Assembly: GCF_963677725.1 (NCBI RefSeq)
Contig: NZ_OY782507.1
Location: 248,001 to 312,000, forward strand
Source: an uncultured Cohaesibacter sp.
GTDB taxonomy: Bacteria > Pseudomonadota > Alphaproteobacteria > Rhizobiales > Cohaesibacteraceae
Direction: 5' to 3'
Length of the DNA stretch: 64,000 bases
Shown: positions 47,175 through 56,316 of the stretch, in pieces
How the letters are laid out: each line of letters starts with the position of its first letter
Position numbering within the stretch: position 1 is the stretch's first letter
Program-made: the position numbers and the translations under genes
The notes under the pieces: model-generated
What the model was told of the DNA's origin: nothing
The model's database searches: none
What the model saw: only the letters and a program-made list of their open reading frames with translations

Positions 47175-48407
47175 ATGACGTCAGCAGCCATCATTGTCGC
47201 CGCGGGATCTGGCAGTCGCGCCCGCCGGGCTAGCGACTCTGTCGCCAAGCAATATGTCGGTGTGGCAGGTCGCATGGTGCTCAGTCATACACTTGATGTC
47301 TTTGTGGCGAGTGATCTGGTTGATGTGGTGCAGGTGGTGATTGCGGATGGCGATGAGCTCTTCTATGCGGAAGCGATTGCTCATTTGTCGGATGAAGCGC
47401 GCTTGAAGCTCGCAGAGCCAGTTGTCGGCGGAGAAACGCGGCAAATTTCGGTGTTGAATGGTTTGCGGGCACTTCGACCTTTCGAGCCGAACAAGGTGAT
47501 GATCCACGATGCTGCTCGGATCTATGTGACGGACGCTGTTTTGGCACGGTGCCTTGATGCGCTGTCAAACCACAAGGCTTGTCTTGTGGCAAGCCCCGTG
47601 ACAGATACCATCAAGAAGATCGATGAAGATGGCTATATTGAAGCAACCATAGACCGGACCGCCCTCTGGTCGGCGCAGACGCCGCAGGGATTCGACTATC
47701 CTTTCATTCTCGCCTCTCACGAGACCGCAAGCCTTCAGCCTGACCTTTCATTCACCGATGATGCGGCGGTTGCTGAATGGGCTGGTGAGCAAGTCTGGAT
47801 CGTTGAGGGTAGCTCGAAGAATATCAAACTTACCAACCCGGAAGATCTCGACATGGCAGACAAGACATTGCGTGAAACCAACTCATCCGACAGCCCGGCT
47901 CCTAGGGTGCCGCTGACGGATATACGGCTTGGTACAGGTTATGACGTCCACGCATTTGATGAGGGTGACGCGGTGATCATCGGCGGCATTTCCATACCGC
48001 ACGACAGGAAACTCAAGGGTCACTCTGATGCGGATGTGGGGCTTCATGCCATCACCGATGCCATTCTTGGCGCGATTGCTGATGGCGACATCGGGACACA
48101 TTTCCCGCCATCCGATCCGCAATGGAAAGGCGCCTCTTCTGATCTTTTCCTAAAGGATGCCGTGCGACGCGTGCGGGCACTTGGGGGCAAAATTGGCAAT
48201 ATTGACCTTACAGTCATTTGCGAAGCGCCGAAAATTGGCCCGCATCGCCCGGCCATGCGAGAGGCGATTGCTGACATCTGCAAGATTGACATCGGACGGG
48301 TCAGCGTCAAGGCAACCACAAGCGAACGTCTTGGTTTTACAGGTAGAAAAGAAGGCATTGCCGCATTGGCAAGTGCTTGCATACATTTGCCTGATCCTGA
48401 TCTATAA
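47175..48407 (+). CDS. ispDF: Bifunctional IspD/IspF of the MEP isoprenoid pathway
   Basis: 410 residues from ATG 47175 (AAAGG about 9 bases upstream). The IspD cytidylyltransferase half has AAIIVAAGSGSRARR and HDAARIYVT with QTPQGFDY; the IspF half starts near RLGTGYDVHAFDEGD and has GHSDADVGLHAITDAILGA and the C-terminal ATTSERLGFTGRKEGI. It makes CDP-methylerythritol and MEcPP from MEP. The fusion is usual in alphaproteobacteria. Divergent from dusB. Confidence 0.97.
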   Translation: MTSAAIIVAAGSGSRARRASDSVAKQYVGVAGRMVLSHTLDVFVASDLVDVVQVVIADGDELFYAEAIAHLSDEARLKLAEPVVGGETRQISVLNGLRALRPFEPNKVMIHDAARIYVTDAVLARCLDALSNHKACLVASPVTDTIKKIDEDGYIEATIDRTALWSAQTPQGFDYPFILASHETASLQPDLSFTDDAAVAEWAGEQVWIVEGSSKNIKLTNPEDLDMADKTLRETNSSDSPAPRVPLTDIRLGTGYDVHAFDEGDAVIIGGISIPHDRKLKGHSDADVGLHAITDAILGAIADGDIGTHFPPSDPQWKGASSDLFLKDAVRRVRALGGKIGNIDLTVICEAPKIGPHRPAMREAIADICKIDIGRVSVKATTSERLGFTGRKEGIAALASACIHLPDPDL

Positions 48408-48462
48408 TGCGGCCGGATAGAGAGCTATCCCAAGTTGCAATCATTCACTCAAGGATCAAGCC

Positions 48463-48981
48463 ATGTACGCGCAGTCGGTCGCCATAGAGATGGCCAAGGA
48501 AGCCATCAAGTTCGCCACAAGGAATGAATTGAAAATCGTCACGGCAGAATCCTGCACGGCGGGCATGATATGCGCGACCCTGACCGAAGTGGCAGGTGCG
48601 TCAGCTGTTCTGGATCGTGGCTTTGTCACCTATTCCAACGAAGCCAAGATTGAGATGCTGGGTGTGGATGCGGGGTTGATTGAAGACAAAGGGGCTGTGA
48701 GTGAAGAAGTGGCTCGCGCCATGGCTGATGGGGCTCTCGCGAAATCCAATGCGGATATTGCCATTGCCGTGACGGGCATTGCCGGGCCGGACGGCGGATC
48801 GCCGGAAAAGCCAGTTGGTCTGGTGCATTTCGCTCTTTCCTGCAAAGGCAAAGAGCAGCGCCACGAGCGGCGTATTTTTTCGGCGATGGATCGCGGAGCC
48901 GTTCGCGCCGCAACCGTGGAGCGGGCTTTGGTGATGATTATCGAAACGGTGACCAACAGAGGTTTCGTTTCCATCGATTAG
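48463..48981 (+). CDS. CinA-family amidohydrolase (PncC type)
   Basis: 172 residues, only the C-terminal CinA domain. Motifs: TAESCTAGMICATLT with the catalytic Ser, VTYSNEAKIEMLGV and the glycine loop GIAGPDGGSPEKPVG. Nicotinamide-nucleotide amidase activity recycles NMN to NaMN. 55 bases after ispDF and followed by a terminator; gene order conserved in Rhizobiales. Confidence 0.92.
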   Translation: MYAQSVAIEMAKEAIKFATRNELKIVTAESCTAGMICATLTEVAGASAVLDRGFVTYSNEAKIEMLGVDAGLIEDKGAVSEEVARAMADGALAKSNADIAIAVTGIAGPDGGSPEKPVGLVHFALSCKGKEQRHERRIFSAMDRGAVRAATVERALVMIIETVTNRGFVSID

Positions 48982-49023
48982 ATTGCGCTTTATTTCATAT
49001 GCAATAAAATATTCATGCGAATT

Positions 49024-49050
49024 GGGCCCTCATTTGTTCGGGCCCTTTTT
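49024..49050 (+). terminator. Rho-independent terminator after the CinA-like gene
   Basis: GGGCCC (49024-49029), 10-base loop, GGGCCC (49040-49045), TTTTT. The 6-base palindromic arms make a stable stem. Confidence 0.85.
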
Positions 49051-49260
49051 GCTTTCCAAGCATCTAAATTTTAACAATTTCAATGCCTTTGATGAGCGGT
49101 CAGCCGCGTTTGCTGGATTTGATCGTTGAGAGCTTTCTTTGTTTACCGGTGCGAAGTGGGCAAAAAAATTGTCTGGCAGCAGCTCTATTTTGACCAGACA
49201 TTCTAGCCTACAGGCTTTTCTGAAAGGCACGGGTTGGCTGGAGTTCTTTTATTATAATGC

Positions 49261-49289
49261 AAAAAGGCCCGGAGTGACCGGGCCTTTTT
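49261..49289. terminator. Bidirectional terminator downstream of tolC
   Basis: AAAAAGGCCCGG (49261-49272), loop agtga, CCGGGCCTTTTT (49278-49289): a perfect 12-base stem with A and T tails, working in both directions. Confidence 0.9.
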
Positions 49290-49322
49290 ATTGTGATCTA
49301 TTCGGTAAACCGTGCTTGAGGT

Positions 49323-50708
49323 CTAGCGACCATCCGGGGTGCGCAGTCCGAACCATTTGTCTTTGACTGCTTGATAGTGAGCCGCAGGATTATAAGTTGC
49401 GACCTTCAGGCCAAGATTGGTTGCGCTCAAGTTGCCAATTGCTGCTGCTACGCGGAAGGATGCGACGATCCGGGTGCGCTGCGCCTGAACCAGTGCGATG
49501 CGGCCATCAATCAATTCGGCCTGCGAGTTCAAGACGTCAAGCAAGGTGCGCTGCCCGACCTTCTGCTCTTCAATCACGCCACGGGTTGCAAGCTGGGATG
49601 CCTTGACCTGAGCCTGCGCGGCGGCGATCTGGGGGATCGAGGCTTGAAGCAGGCTCCAAGAGGAAATGATGTTGGAGCGAACCTGATCGCGTGCCAGATC
49701 AAGCTGGATGCGACGCTGGCCAAGGGTTTCTTTTGCCTGCCGCACCTTAGAATGAACAGCACCACCCTGATAGAATGGAACCGATATCTGGCCGGTAATG
49801 GAGGCTGAATTGGTCGCGCCGGAAACGTTGGACCCGTTGACGTTATTGCTCCAATTGCGATTTGCATTGCCCGTCAGGGAGACCGTTGGCAATAGCTCAC
49901 CCTCGGCAATCTTGACGGCGTGTTGGGCAACATCAACATTATATTGAGAAGCCAGAACAGCGGGATGACTGCTCATCCCCTGCTGGATGGCAGTCTGCAG
50001 GTTTTTGGGGAACAGACGGTCAACCGCGAAGCCACTTGACAATTTGCCCGGGCGTTTGCCGACCAGCATCTGATAGGTGGCGCGGCTGGTTGCCAGATTG
50101 GCTTCAGCGACTCTGACCTGAGAAATGGCGCCGGACAAACGGGCTTCGGCCTGGCTGACATCGGTGCTGATGGTTTCACCAACGGCAAACCGGTCGCGGG
50201 CAGACCGGGCCTGTTCCTGCAGGAAGGCCACATTCTGTTTGCGCAGTTCGAGAATTGCCTGATTCTGCAGGATGTCCATGTAAGCGGATGCGACGTCAAA
50301 CAGGACAGATTGTTCGGTGGATTTCAGCCCTTCGCGCGCTGCCCGGATGGCTGCGTCAGCTTGCTTAACCCCATTTCTGGTGCGATTGCCGCGATACAGA
50401 ATCTGTTGAACCTGAAGGCCCAGGCTGGTGGTGGTTGATTGTGTATTGCGTGCGGATCCGGAGAGATATTCGCGCTCAGACCATGACCGTGTGACCGAGC
50501 CCGTGCCATTCAGGGTTGGACGATAACCCGATTTGGCTTGCGGTACATTTTCGTCCGTTGCGCGCAGCTCTGCCCGGGCTGCATTCAGGGTCGGATTATT
50601 TTTGTAAGCTAACGACAATGCCTGAGATAGCGTTTCAGCAGACGCCGGATTGAGAGAGAATAACAACGCCGTTGCGGCGCTCAGCGTCAGTGTTCGAAGG
50701 CAAACCAC
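49323..50708 (-). CDS. tolC: TolC family outer-membrane efflux protein
   Basis: 461 residues. Signal peptide of 24 residues (LSAATALLFSLNPASA, cut before ETLSQAL). Two OEP repeats with long coiled helices (LSLAYKNNPTLNAARAELRA near the N terminus; QRRIQLDLARDQVRSNI later). It forms the trimeric exit duct for RND and ABC exporters and type I secretion; no exporter genes are adjacent. The PCMT-like gene upstream on the same strand is the usual alphaproteobacterial neighbour. Confidence 0.94.
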   Translation of the reverse strand: MVCLRTLTLSAATALLFSLNPASAETLSQALSLAYKNNPTLNAARAELRATDENVPQAKSGYRPTLNGTGSVTRSWSEREYLSGSARNTQSTTTSLGLQVQQILYRGNRTRNGVKQADAAIRAAREGLKSTEQSVLFDVASAYMDILQNQAILELRKQNVAFLQEQARSARDRFAVGETISTDVSQAEARLSGAISQVRVAEANLATSRATYQMLVGKRPGKLSSGFAVDRLFPKNLQTAIQQGMSSHPAVLASQYNVDVAQHAVKIAEGELLPTVSLTGNANRNWSNNVNGSNVSGATNSASITGQISVPFYQGGAVHSKVRQAKETLGQRRIQLDLARDQVRSNIISSWSLLQASIPQIAAAQAQVKASQLATRGVIEEQKVGQRTLLDVLNSQAELIDGRIALVQAQRTRIVASFRVAAAIGNLSATNLGLKVATYNPAAHYQAVKDKWFGLRTPDGR

Positions 50709-51069
50709 AGCCCAAACTCCTACTTCAGCGATCTTTTTATCCGGCTCTCCCGGATCGTAAAGCCACCTTGTTTCAATAGCCCAGACTCACCCCATATTTC
50801 CCTTTATGAGAGAAAGAGGGAGGACGAAGCCCGGAATTCTCCACTACTGGTATGCAGAGAACGTATTTTTTTGCACGGCACCCAACTGCCAAATTTCGTT
50901 TGCAACATAATCGGTTGAGTCGATTTTGCAAAGTGGAACAATTGCACAAGTGGTTAATAATTCCTTAATGCTGCTTTATGGCAACAATCACGCCTGCTTT
51001 GCAGCATCCATGTCTGGATAACTTTCAAAAAATCAAAAATAAGGGGATTGCAAGCTGGCCTGAGAACAC
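50709..51069. other. Intergenic region between pcm-like gene and tolC
   Basis: 361 bases with no gene. It should contain the tolC promoter; no motif I can name. Confidence 0.5.
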
Positions 51070-51723
51070 TCAGAAAACGAAGCCGTCTTCCTTGATAAAT
51101 TCAGGCAGAATCGGTGCGTTGGTATCAAAGGCCGACATGCGTGAGAAGTGATCGCCGGTGCGCAGGATCTTGATGGCCTCAGCGCGGCGTGAATTGCCTT
51201 CAACCGTGATGAGCTTGCCGCCATCTTTGAGTTGGTCCAGCAAGGTTTGAGGCACTTCTCCTACCGTTCCTTCGATGAGAATGACGTCATATGGCCCTTG
51301 TGTTGGCACGCCTTCCTTCAAATTTCCCGAAATCATCGCAACATTGTCATATCCAAGGTCTGAAATGACGGTTTCGGCCTGTTGCGTCAGTTTGTCGTCG
51401 CTTTCTACTGCGACCACCGTGTTGGCCAGCCGAGAGGCAAGCGCTGCGGAATAGCCGCTATTGGAGGCAATGATGAGAACAAGATCACTGGAGGAAATAT
51501 CAGCCAGCTGCAACAGCTTCGCCAAGGGAGATGGTTGGGTCAGAATCCGATTCTCGTTGATTCTGATCTCAGCGTCCGAATAGGCCAAGGCTCGTTTTTT
51601 CGATGGCACGAACAATTCACGCGGTACGGTCAAGAAAGCATCAAGGATATTATAGTCGGTGACGTCGGTGGTGCGGACCTGATTGTCGACCATTTGCTCG
51701 CGCGCCTGTCGAAATTTGTTCAT
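51070..51723 (-). CDS. Protein-L-isoaspartate O-methyltransferase-like protein
   Basis: 217 residues from the ATG at 51723 (GAGGAATG upstream). The PCMT family layout is clear: MVDNQVRTTDVTD, PRELFVP, RILTQPSPLAKLLQL, VILIEGTVGEVPQ. SAM motif I, normally a G-rich [ED]xGxGxGY, reads LIIASNSGYSAA, so SAM binding may be impaired. Known family role: repair of isoaspartyl residues. In Rhizobiales such a gene regularly precedes tolC, but activity of this version is doubtful. Confidence 0.85.
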   Translation of the reverse strand: MNKFRQAREQMVDNQVRTTDVTDYNILDAFLTVPRELFVPSKKRALAYSDAEIRINENRILTQPSPLAKLLQLADISSSDLVLIIASNSGYSAALASRLANTVVAVESDDKLTQQAETVISDLGYDNVAMISGNLKEGVPTQGPYDVILIEGTVGEVPQTLLDQLKDGGKLITVEGNSRRAEAIKILRTGDHFSRMSAFDTNAPILPEFIKEDGFVF

Positions 51724-51972
51724 GTCGCATTCCTCACGTTGCTGATCAGCTGCTTCTTGCCGCATGTGCCAACATTCTCAGGCACTGCGCTCAGTATTTT
51801 CCATAAGCCCGCATCCTGTCAGTTGCAAGCATTGTTGCACGAAATCAATCGATAGGTTGAGTGATCTGCCCTACATTGCGCTAAGAGCTTCATAAAAAGT
51901 TCAAATTATGGTGGATATCGACTTGAGTACCGCATCGGCTTTTGCTATTGACCATGCACCACACGCAAGGAA

Positions 51973-52046
51973 GGCTCGATGGCGGAGTGGTGACGCAGCG
52001 GATTGCAAATCCGTGTACGCCGGTTCGATTCCGGCTCGAGCCTCCA
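51973..52046 (+). tRNA. tRNA-Cys (anticodon GCA)
   Basis: 74 nt: acceptor GGCTCGA pairs with TCGAGCC, discriminator T, encoded CCA. Anticodon loop ATTGCAAAT gives GCA; T-loop GGTTCGATTCC. Confidence 0.97.
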
Positions 52047-52086
52047 ACTTACTCCTCACATGGCGACGATGAAATATGCTTGTTCT

Positions 52087-53061
52087 CTAGGCAGAGGCAG
52101 GCAGCACCTTATTGCGTCCGTTGGTCTTGGCTTCATAGAGCCAATCATCGGCTTCATTCAGGATGGCGTTGATCTCGTTCGTCTCGGTGCTCACCCGGTC
52201 AGCAATACCAAAACTGGTCGTGAACCGAATGACATCCTCACCCTCTTCTAACTGTTGGGATTCGAATTGGTGACGAAGGCGCTCGGCAATGACGCTGGCA
52301 TCTGAAAAATCGGTTTCGGGCAGCAGGATAACAAATTCATCTCCGCCGAATCGACCAACAACATCAATACTGCGAAGACTTTGCTTGCAGATATCCGCAA
52401 CCTTTTGCAGCACGAGATCGCCCGCAGCATGGCCGTACGTGTCATTGATGCTTTTGAAATGGTCGATATCGAAGATGAGTATGCTGAAGTTGGAGCCATA
52501 GCGCAGCGAGCGCTGCAATTCGATTTCGGCAAAGTTCATGAAGCTGTTTCGCCGATGCAGCCCCGTCAGGCAGTCCAAAGAAGCGAGCGCGCGCAGTTCG
52601 ATTTCGTCAACCACCAAGCGCGCCAGATCACGCAAGATTTCGATATTGTCAAGTGTCGGGTTGCGTGGCTGATGGTCGATGACACAAAGAGTGCCGAGAT
52701 TGTAGCCATTGGGGGATTTCAGCGGAATTCCCGCATAAAAACAGAAGTTTGGCTCCCCCGTTACAAGCGGACTATGCTTGAAACGATGGTCTTTGGTTGC
52801 GTCATTCACGATCAGGGGCTGGTTCTTCTCGATGGCATGGGTGCAGAACGAGACGTTCCTTTCTGTTTCGCAAATAGAGAGGCCTTGTTTGGACTTGAAC
52901 CATTGTCGATTTTCGTCAACCAAAGAAATCAGCGCAATGGGAACGTCGAAGACTTTCTTGGCGATGCGCGTAATGCGGTCAAACGACTCTTCAGGTGCCG
53001 AATCCAGAATCGCATAACGCTTCAAGTCTTCAAGGCGCTCTTTCTCAGATGACAGATCCAT
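52087..53061 (-). CDS. GAF-GGDEF diguanylate cyclase
   Basis: 324 residues. N-terminal GAF domain (about 20-150; FDVPIALISLVDENRQWFKS and FCTHAIEKNQPLIV are typical). GGDEF domain at about 165-320 with an intact active site GRFGGDEFVILL and the inhibitory I-site RSID five residues before it, so product inhibition is expected. Makes cyclic di-GMP in response to an unknown GAF ligand. No EAL domain, no membrane segment: cytoplasmic. Confidence 0.94.
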   Translation of the reverse strand: MDLSSEKERLEDLKRYAILDSAPEESFDRITRIAKKVFDVPIALISLVDENRQWFKSKQGLSICETERNVSFCTHAIEKNQPLIVNDATKDHRFKHSPLVTGEPNFCFYAGIPLKSPNGYNLGTLCVIDHQPRNPTLDNIEILRDLARLVVDEIELRALASLDCLTGLHRRNSFMNFAEIELQRSLRYGSNFSILIFDIDHFKSINDTYGHAAGDLVLQKVADICKQSLRSIDVVGRFGGDEFVILLPETDFSDASVIAERLRHQFESQQLEEGEDVIRFTTSFGIADRVSTETNEINAILNEADDWLYEAKTNGRNKVLPASA

Positions 53062-53265
53062 GTGACCACCCCCATTCGGTCAATAAACACATCGTCTCCA
53101 ATTGTCGCTGCGTGCTTGCTTTACACACAGCTGCGACAAATTAGCATTTTATAATGTAAATGTCTGCTCACATTTTAATTATTCAATTTACGATATCGTA
53201 ATCGTTTCTTGAAACGGCAGTTGAAGGGGGGGATTGTAAATACGGTCTACTGGTTTTTACTTACC

Positions 53266-53997
53266 TTAAGAATCTGTAGAAGCACGGGCCATTGCCTTGA
53301 CCAGCTTGTGCCATTTCAGATCTTCCAGTGTGATGAGATCTACATGCAGGGCGCGCGCTTTTCCGAAAAGGGCCTCATATTTGGGACGTTTGTGATATTC
53401 GTCATAGAGGTCCGTCGACAGAATGAGGCCAACAAAGGTGTTGGGCGTGCCGAAATGGTCGGCCAAATTATCGGCCTCATGCAGCGCTTGCATAAGCTTT
53501 TTGCGGCTTCTGTCCTTGCTTTTGCGGTAGGACGCGCCGTAGGCTTTGCAGGAATAAAAGGCCAATCGATTGCCAAAGCGTGCCATGACGTCGATTTCGT
53601 TTTCACCCCAGTATCCATCGATCTGCCAGCTGACTTGCTGACCGAAATAGGCTTCGTCAGCCCCTGCCTCCAAGGCTGCCAGACAGGCAATCTCTTCCAG
53701 CCAGCCTCCCGTGATGTAGCGTCTGCTTTCTGCGCTTGCGGCCCGATAACAGCCATTAGGCAAAGGCTCGGCCAATCCTGTGGAAATCAGAGCATCCAGC
53801 ACAGATTGTTCCACCTCATCGAGCCGTTTTCGCACCAAACTGCCCTTGAAAAGCTGTTTGCGGATTCGCTCAAAGGCCTGATATTGGGCGGCGATGGCCA
53901 AAGAGGCTTCCTTGTGCCGCTGGGCGGCGTGAAGATCCCCGGTGCGATTCTCGTCAATCCAGGCATTGTTCCGGGCGATCAGGTCACGTATCGTCAT
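53266..53997 (-). CDS. DUF1887/Card1-like PD-(D/E)XK nuclease without CARF domain
   Basis: 243 residues. Residues 1-45 helical; 45-85 a winged-helix-like segment (KRLDEVEQSVLDALISTGL); 95-160 a nuclease core: GGWLEEIACLAAL with E101, GENEIDVMARFGNRL with E134/D136, and FYSCKAYG with K151. The ending SCK, rather than the more common ECK, is a variant. Card1/Can2 nucleases have an N-terminal CARF domain that binds cyclic oligoadenylate; none fits here and no CRISPR array or cas gene is in the window. Single gene; function unknown. Confidence 0.72.
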   Translation of the reverse strand: MTIRDLIARNNAWIDENRTGDLHAAQRHKEASLAIAAQYQAFERIRKQLFKGSLVRKRLDEVEQSVLDALISTGLAEPLPNGCYRAASAESRRYITGGWLEEIACLAALEAGADEAYFGQQVSWQIDGYWGENEIDVMARFGNRLAFYSCKAYGASYRKSKDRSRKKLMQALHEADNLADHFGTPNTFVGLILSTDLYDEYHKRPKYEALFGKARALHVDLITLEDLKWHKLVKAMARASTDS

Positions 53998-54213
53998 GTT
54001 GTTTTTCTATCCTGTGGTGTGGCTTTTTAAAAATGCGTGGTGAACGCAATCAACAAGTGACCTGTTTTTTCGAATAGGCCTTTGTCCGAAAGCCAGACTT
54101 TGGGTGCTTTGGCGTCTGTGAGCTATTCAAACAGACGTCGGGTAAAGTTTGCATCCCTTAGATAAAAAGTCTATGTGCTAGGCGTGCTTCTCCTCGAACA
54201 TGGAAGTTCTGTT

Positions 54214-55242
54214 ATGGTTGCCAGTGACGACAATATTATGATGCATGGCGGAGACCTCTCTGCTGCTATGGCCAAATATGGCGGAACCCGTGATGAATGG
54301 CTGGATATGTCCAGCGGCATCAATCAACGCACATATCCGTTCGATGGTCCTCGGGCCATTGCAGACATTGGAGCCCTGCCCAATCAGGGTGATCTGGTGG
54401 AATGTTTGGCTGCGGCGCGCGCGGCCTACAAGGTGCCCGATGAAGTGTCTGTTGTTGCCTCGCCGGGCACTCAGTCGCTGATTCAGGCGATGCCGGTTTT
54501 GCTTGGCACCAATCAGAGTTGCCTCATCCTTGGCCCGACTTACAGTGAGCATCAGCGTGCCATGTCGCGGGCCGGTGTTGATGTGGCCATGGTTGAAGAA
54601 ATGCCAAAGGAATTTTTCCCCGGCGATTGTCTTCTGGTGGTCAATCCCAACAATCCCAATGGTCGCAAATTGTCGCCCGATGAGTTGGTTGATATTGCCG
54701 CAAAGCTGCAAAAGCAGCGTGGATTGCTGATTGTCGATGAAGCATTTGCTGATTTGACGCCCGAAATCAGCGTCGTAGACCGTTTGTCCGACATGCCCAA
54801 TGTTGTTGTGCTGCGCTCATTCGGCAAATTTTTCGGTCTTGGTGGATTGCGCCTCGGTTTCCTTGTTGGCCACGAGGTCCATATCAGCAAGATTCGTGAC
54901 ATGCTTGGCCCCTGGGCTGTTTCAACCCCTGCCCTGCGCATCGGGCGACAAGCCTTGCTCGACGTGGAATGGCAGGACGAGCAGCGCCGCAATCTGATTG
55001 ATTTTGCTGACAAGCTCGATGCCATCCTTAAAAAGCGTGGCTATTATGTCGCTGGCGGCACGCCTTTGTTCAGGTTGGTTATGAAAGAAAATGCCCGCGA
55101 ACTGCATGAAAAGCTGGCTGAACAGAAAATCTGGACCCGTGTCTTTGACTATAATCCGGACTATATCCGCTTTGGAGTGCCAACGGATGAGGATATGTTG
55201 GAGCGCATTGATGCGGCATTGGAAATAGCGAGCATCCGGTGA
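54214..55242 (+). CDS. cobC: Threonine-phosphate decarboxylase-type cobalamin enzyme
   Basis: 342 residues from the ATG at 54214 (the upstream ATG at 54175 adds 13 poor residues). PLP aminotransferase class I/II fold: MHGGDLSAAMAKYGG, WLDMSSGINQ, LVVNPNNPNG, DEAFADLTPE, and the PLP lysine in LRSFGKFFGLGGLRLGF. It supplies (R)-1-amino-2-propanol phosphate for the lower cobalamin arm. Its stop overlaps the cobD GTG by four bases. Confidence 0.94.
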   Translation: MVASDDNIMMHGGDLSAAMAKYGGTRDEWLDMSSGINQRTYPFDGPRAIADIGALPNQGDLVECLAAARAAYKVPDEVSVVASPGTQSLIQAMPVLLGTNQSCLILGPTYSEHQRAMSRAGVDVAMVEEMPKEFFPGDCLLVVNPNNPNGRKLSPDELVDIAAKLQKQRGLLIVDEAFADLTPEISVVDRLSDMPNVVVLRSFGKFFGLGGLRLGFLVGHEVHISKIRDMLGPWAVSTPALRIGRQALLDVEWQDEQRRNLIDFADKLDAILKKRGYYVAGGTPLFRLVMKENARELHEKLAEQKIWTRVFDYNPDYIRFGVPTDEDMLERIDAALEIASIR

Positions 55243-56240
55243 TCGCGTTCGGCCCTGAAATCCTGCTTGTTCTTCTGGTTGCCATCGCAATCGATGCTTT
55301 GCTGGGTGAGCCAAACTGGGTGTGGGAGCGCATTCCGCACCCGGTGGTCTGGTTTGGCAAAGCCATTGGTCTGTGCGACCGGCTTTTCAATCATCCATCC
55401 GAGCAAAGCCCTTTTGTCGGGCGGTTGACCGGTGCCATGGTCATTTTGTTTCTGACCGCTGCGGGTGCTTTTCTTGCCTTGTTGCTGCAAGAGAGTTTAT
55501 TGTCTCTGGGCGTTTTGGGCTTTGGGATATTGGCAATTGTCAGCTCGGTGCTGATCGCTCAGAAGAGCCTTTATGATCATGTGAAAGCCGTGCAGCTGCC
55601 GCTCGAAGCCGGCGATATTGTCGGTGCGCGGCAGGCGGTGTCGATGATCGTCGGGCGTGAGACCAAAGCCCTTGAAGAAGATGCGGTTGCGCGGGCCGCG
55701 ATTGAAAGTCTGGCAGAAAATTTCTCTGACGGTATCGTCGCCCCGGTTTTCTGGTTTGTGCTGTTTGGCTTTCCCGGACTCGTCGCCTACAAGATCGTCA
55801 ATACCGCTGACAGCATGATCGGTCACAAGAATGACCGGTATCTGTGGTTCGGTTGGGCGTCGGCACGGCTTGATGATTTGCTCAATCTGGCACCGGCGCG
55901 TTTGACAATGCTGCTTTTGCTGTTGTCGCCCTTCCGGCCCGGTGGCGGACGAGCGCCGGTTGGTGTGGGGGCCGTATGGACGGCGATCATGCGCGATGCA
56001 CCCAAGCATCGCTCCCCCAATGCAGGCTGGCCTGAATCAGCAACCGCTGGTCGGCTGGATATCGCCCTGTCAGGTCCGCGCTATTATGGTGGAGAGTTGG
56101 TCAATGAGCCTTTTGTCAATGATGGCGGACGGGTGGACATTGGTGCGACCGAGCTGGGGGATGCCCTGCGGCTTTATCGCTCAAGTCTGATCATGCAGTT
56201 CATCGTCATTGCGGCAATAGCCGGGCTTAGTCTTCTCTGA
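55239..56240 (+). CDS. cobD: Adenosylcobinamide-phosphate synthase (CbiB/CobD)
   Basis: 333 residues from a GTG inside the cobC stop (GTGA overlap), so translationally coupled. Integral membrane protein with four or five hydrophobic segments. Motifs: IAIDALLGEPNWVWERIPHP, ALEEDAVARAAIESLAENFSDG, VNTADSMIGHKNDRY. It attaches the aminopropanol arm to adenosylcobyric acid. Confidence 0.95.
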   Translation: MIAFGPEILLVLLVAIAIDALLGEPNWVWERIPHPVVWFGKAIGLCDRLFNHPSEQSPFVGRLTGAMVILFLTAAGAFLALLLQESLLSLGVLGFGILAIVSSVLIAQKSLYDHVKAVQLPLEAGDIVGARQAVSMIVGRETKALEEDAVARAAIESLAENFSDGIVAPVFWFVLFGFPGLVAYKIVNTADSMIGHKNDRYLWFGWASARLDDLLNLAPARLTMLLLLLSPFRPGGGRAPVGVGAVWTAIMRDAPKHRSPNAGWPESATAGRLDIALSGPRYYGGELVNEPFVNDGGRVDIGATELGDALRLYRSSLIMQFIVIAAIAGLSLL

Positions 56241-56263
56241 CAACACAAATGACGGCAGATGCC

Positions 56264-56291
56264 AAAAGAGCGCCTGATGGCGCTCTTTTTT
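56264..56291. terminator. Bidirectional terminator between cobD and cobQ
   Basis: AAAAGAGCGCC (56264-56274), loop tgat, GGCGCTCTTTT (56279-56289) and more Ts. Serves the two convergent genes. Confidence 0.9.
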
Positions 56292-56316
56292 GTACTCGCC
56301 AACTACTTGCTTCCTA

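Noticed and set aside
54000-54213. Possible cobalamin riboswitch before cobC
   Set aside because: No B12-box-like gccactg sequence or matching fold visible.
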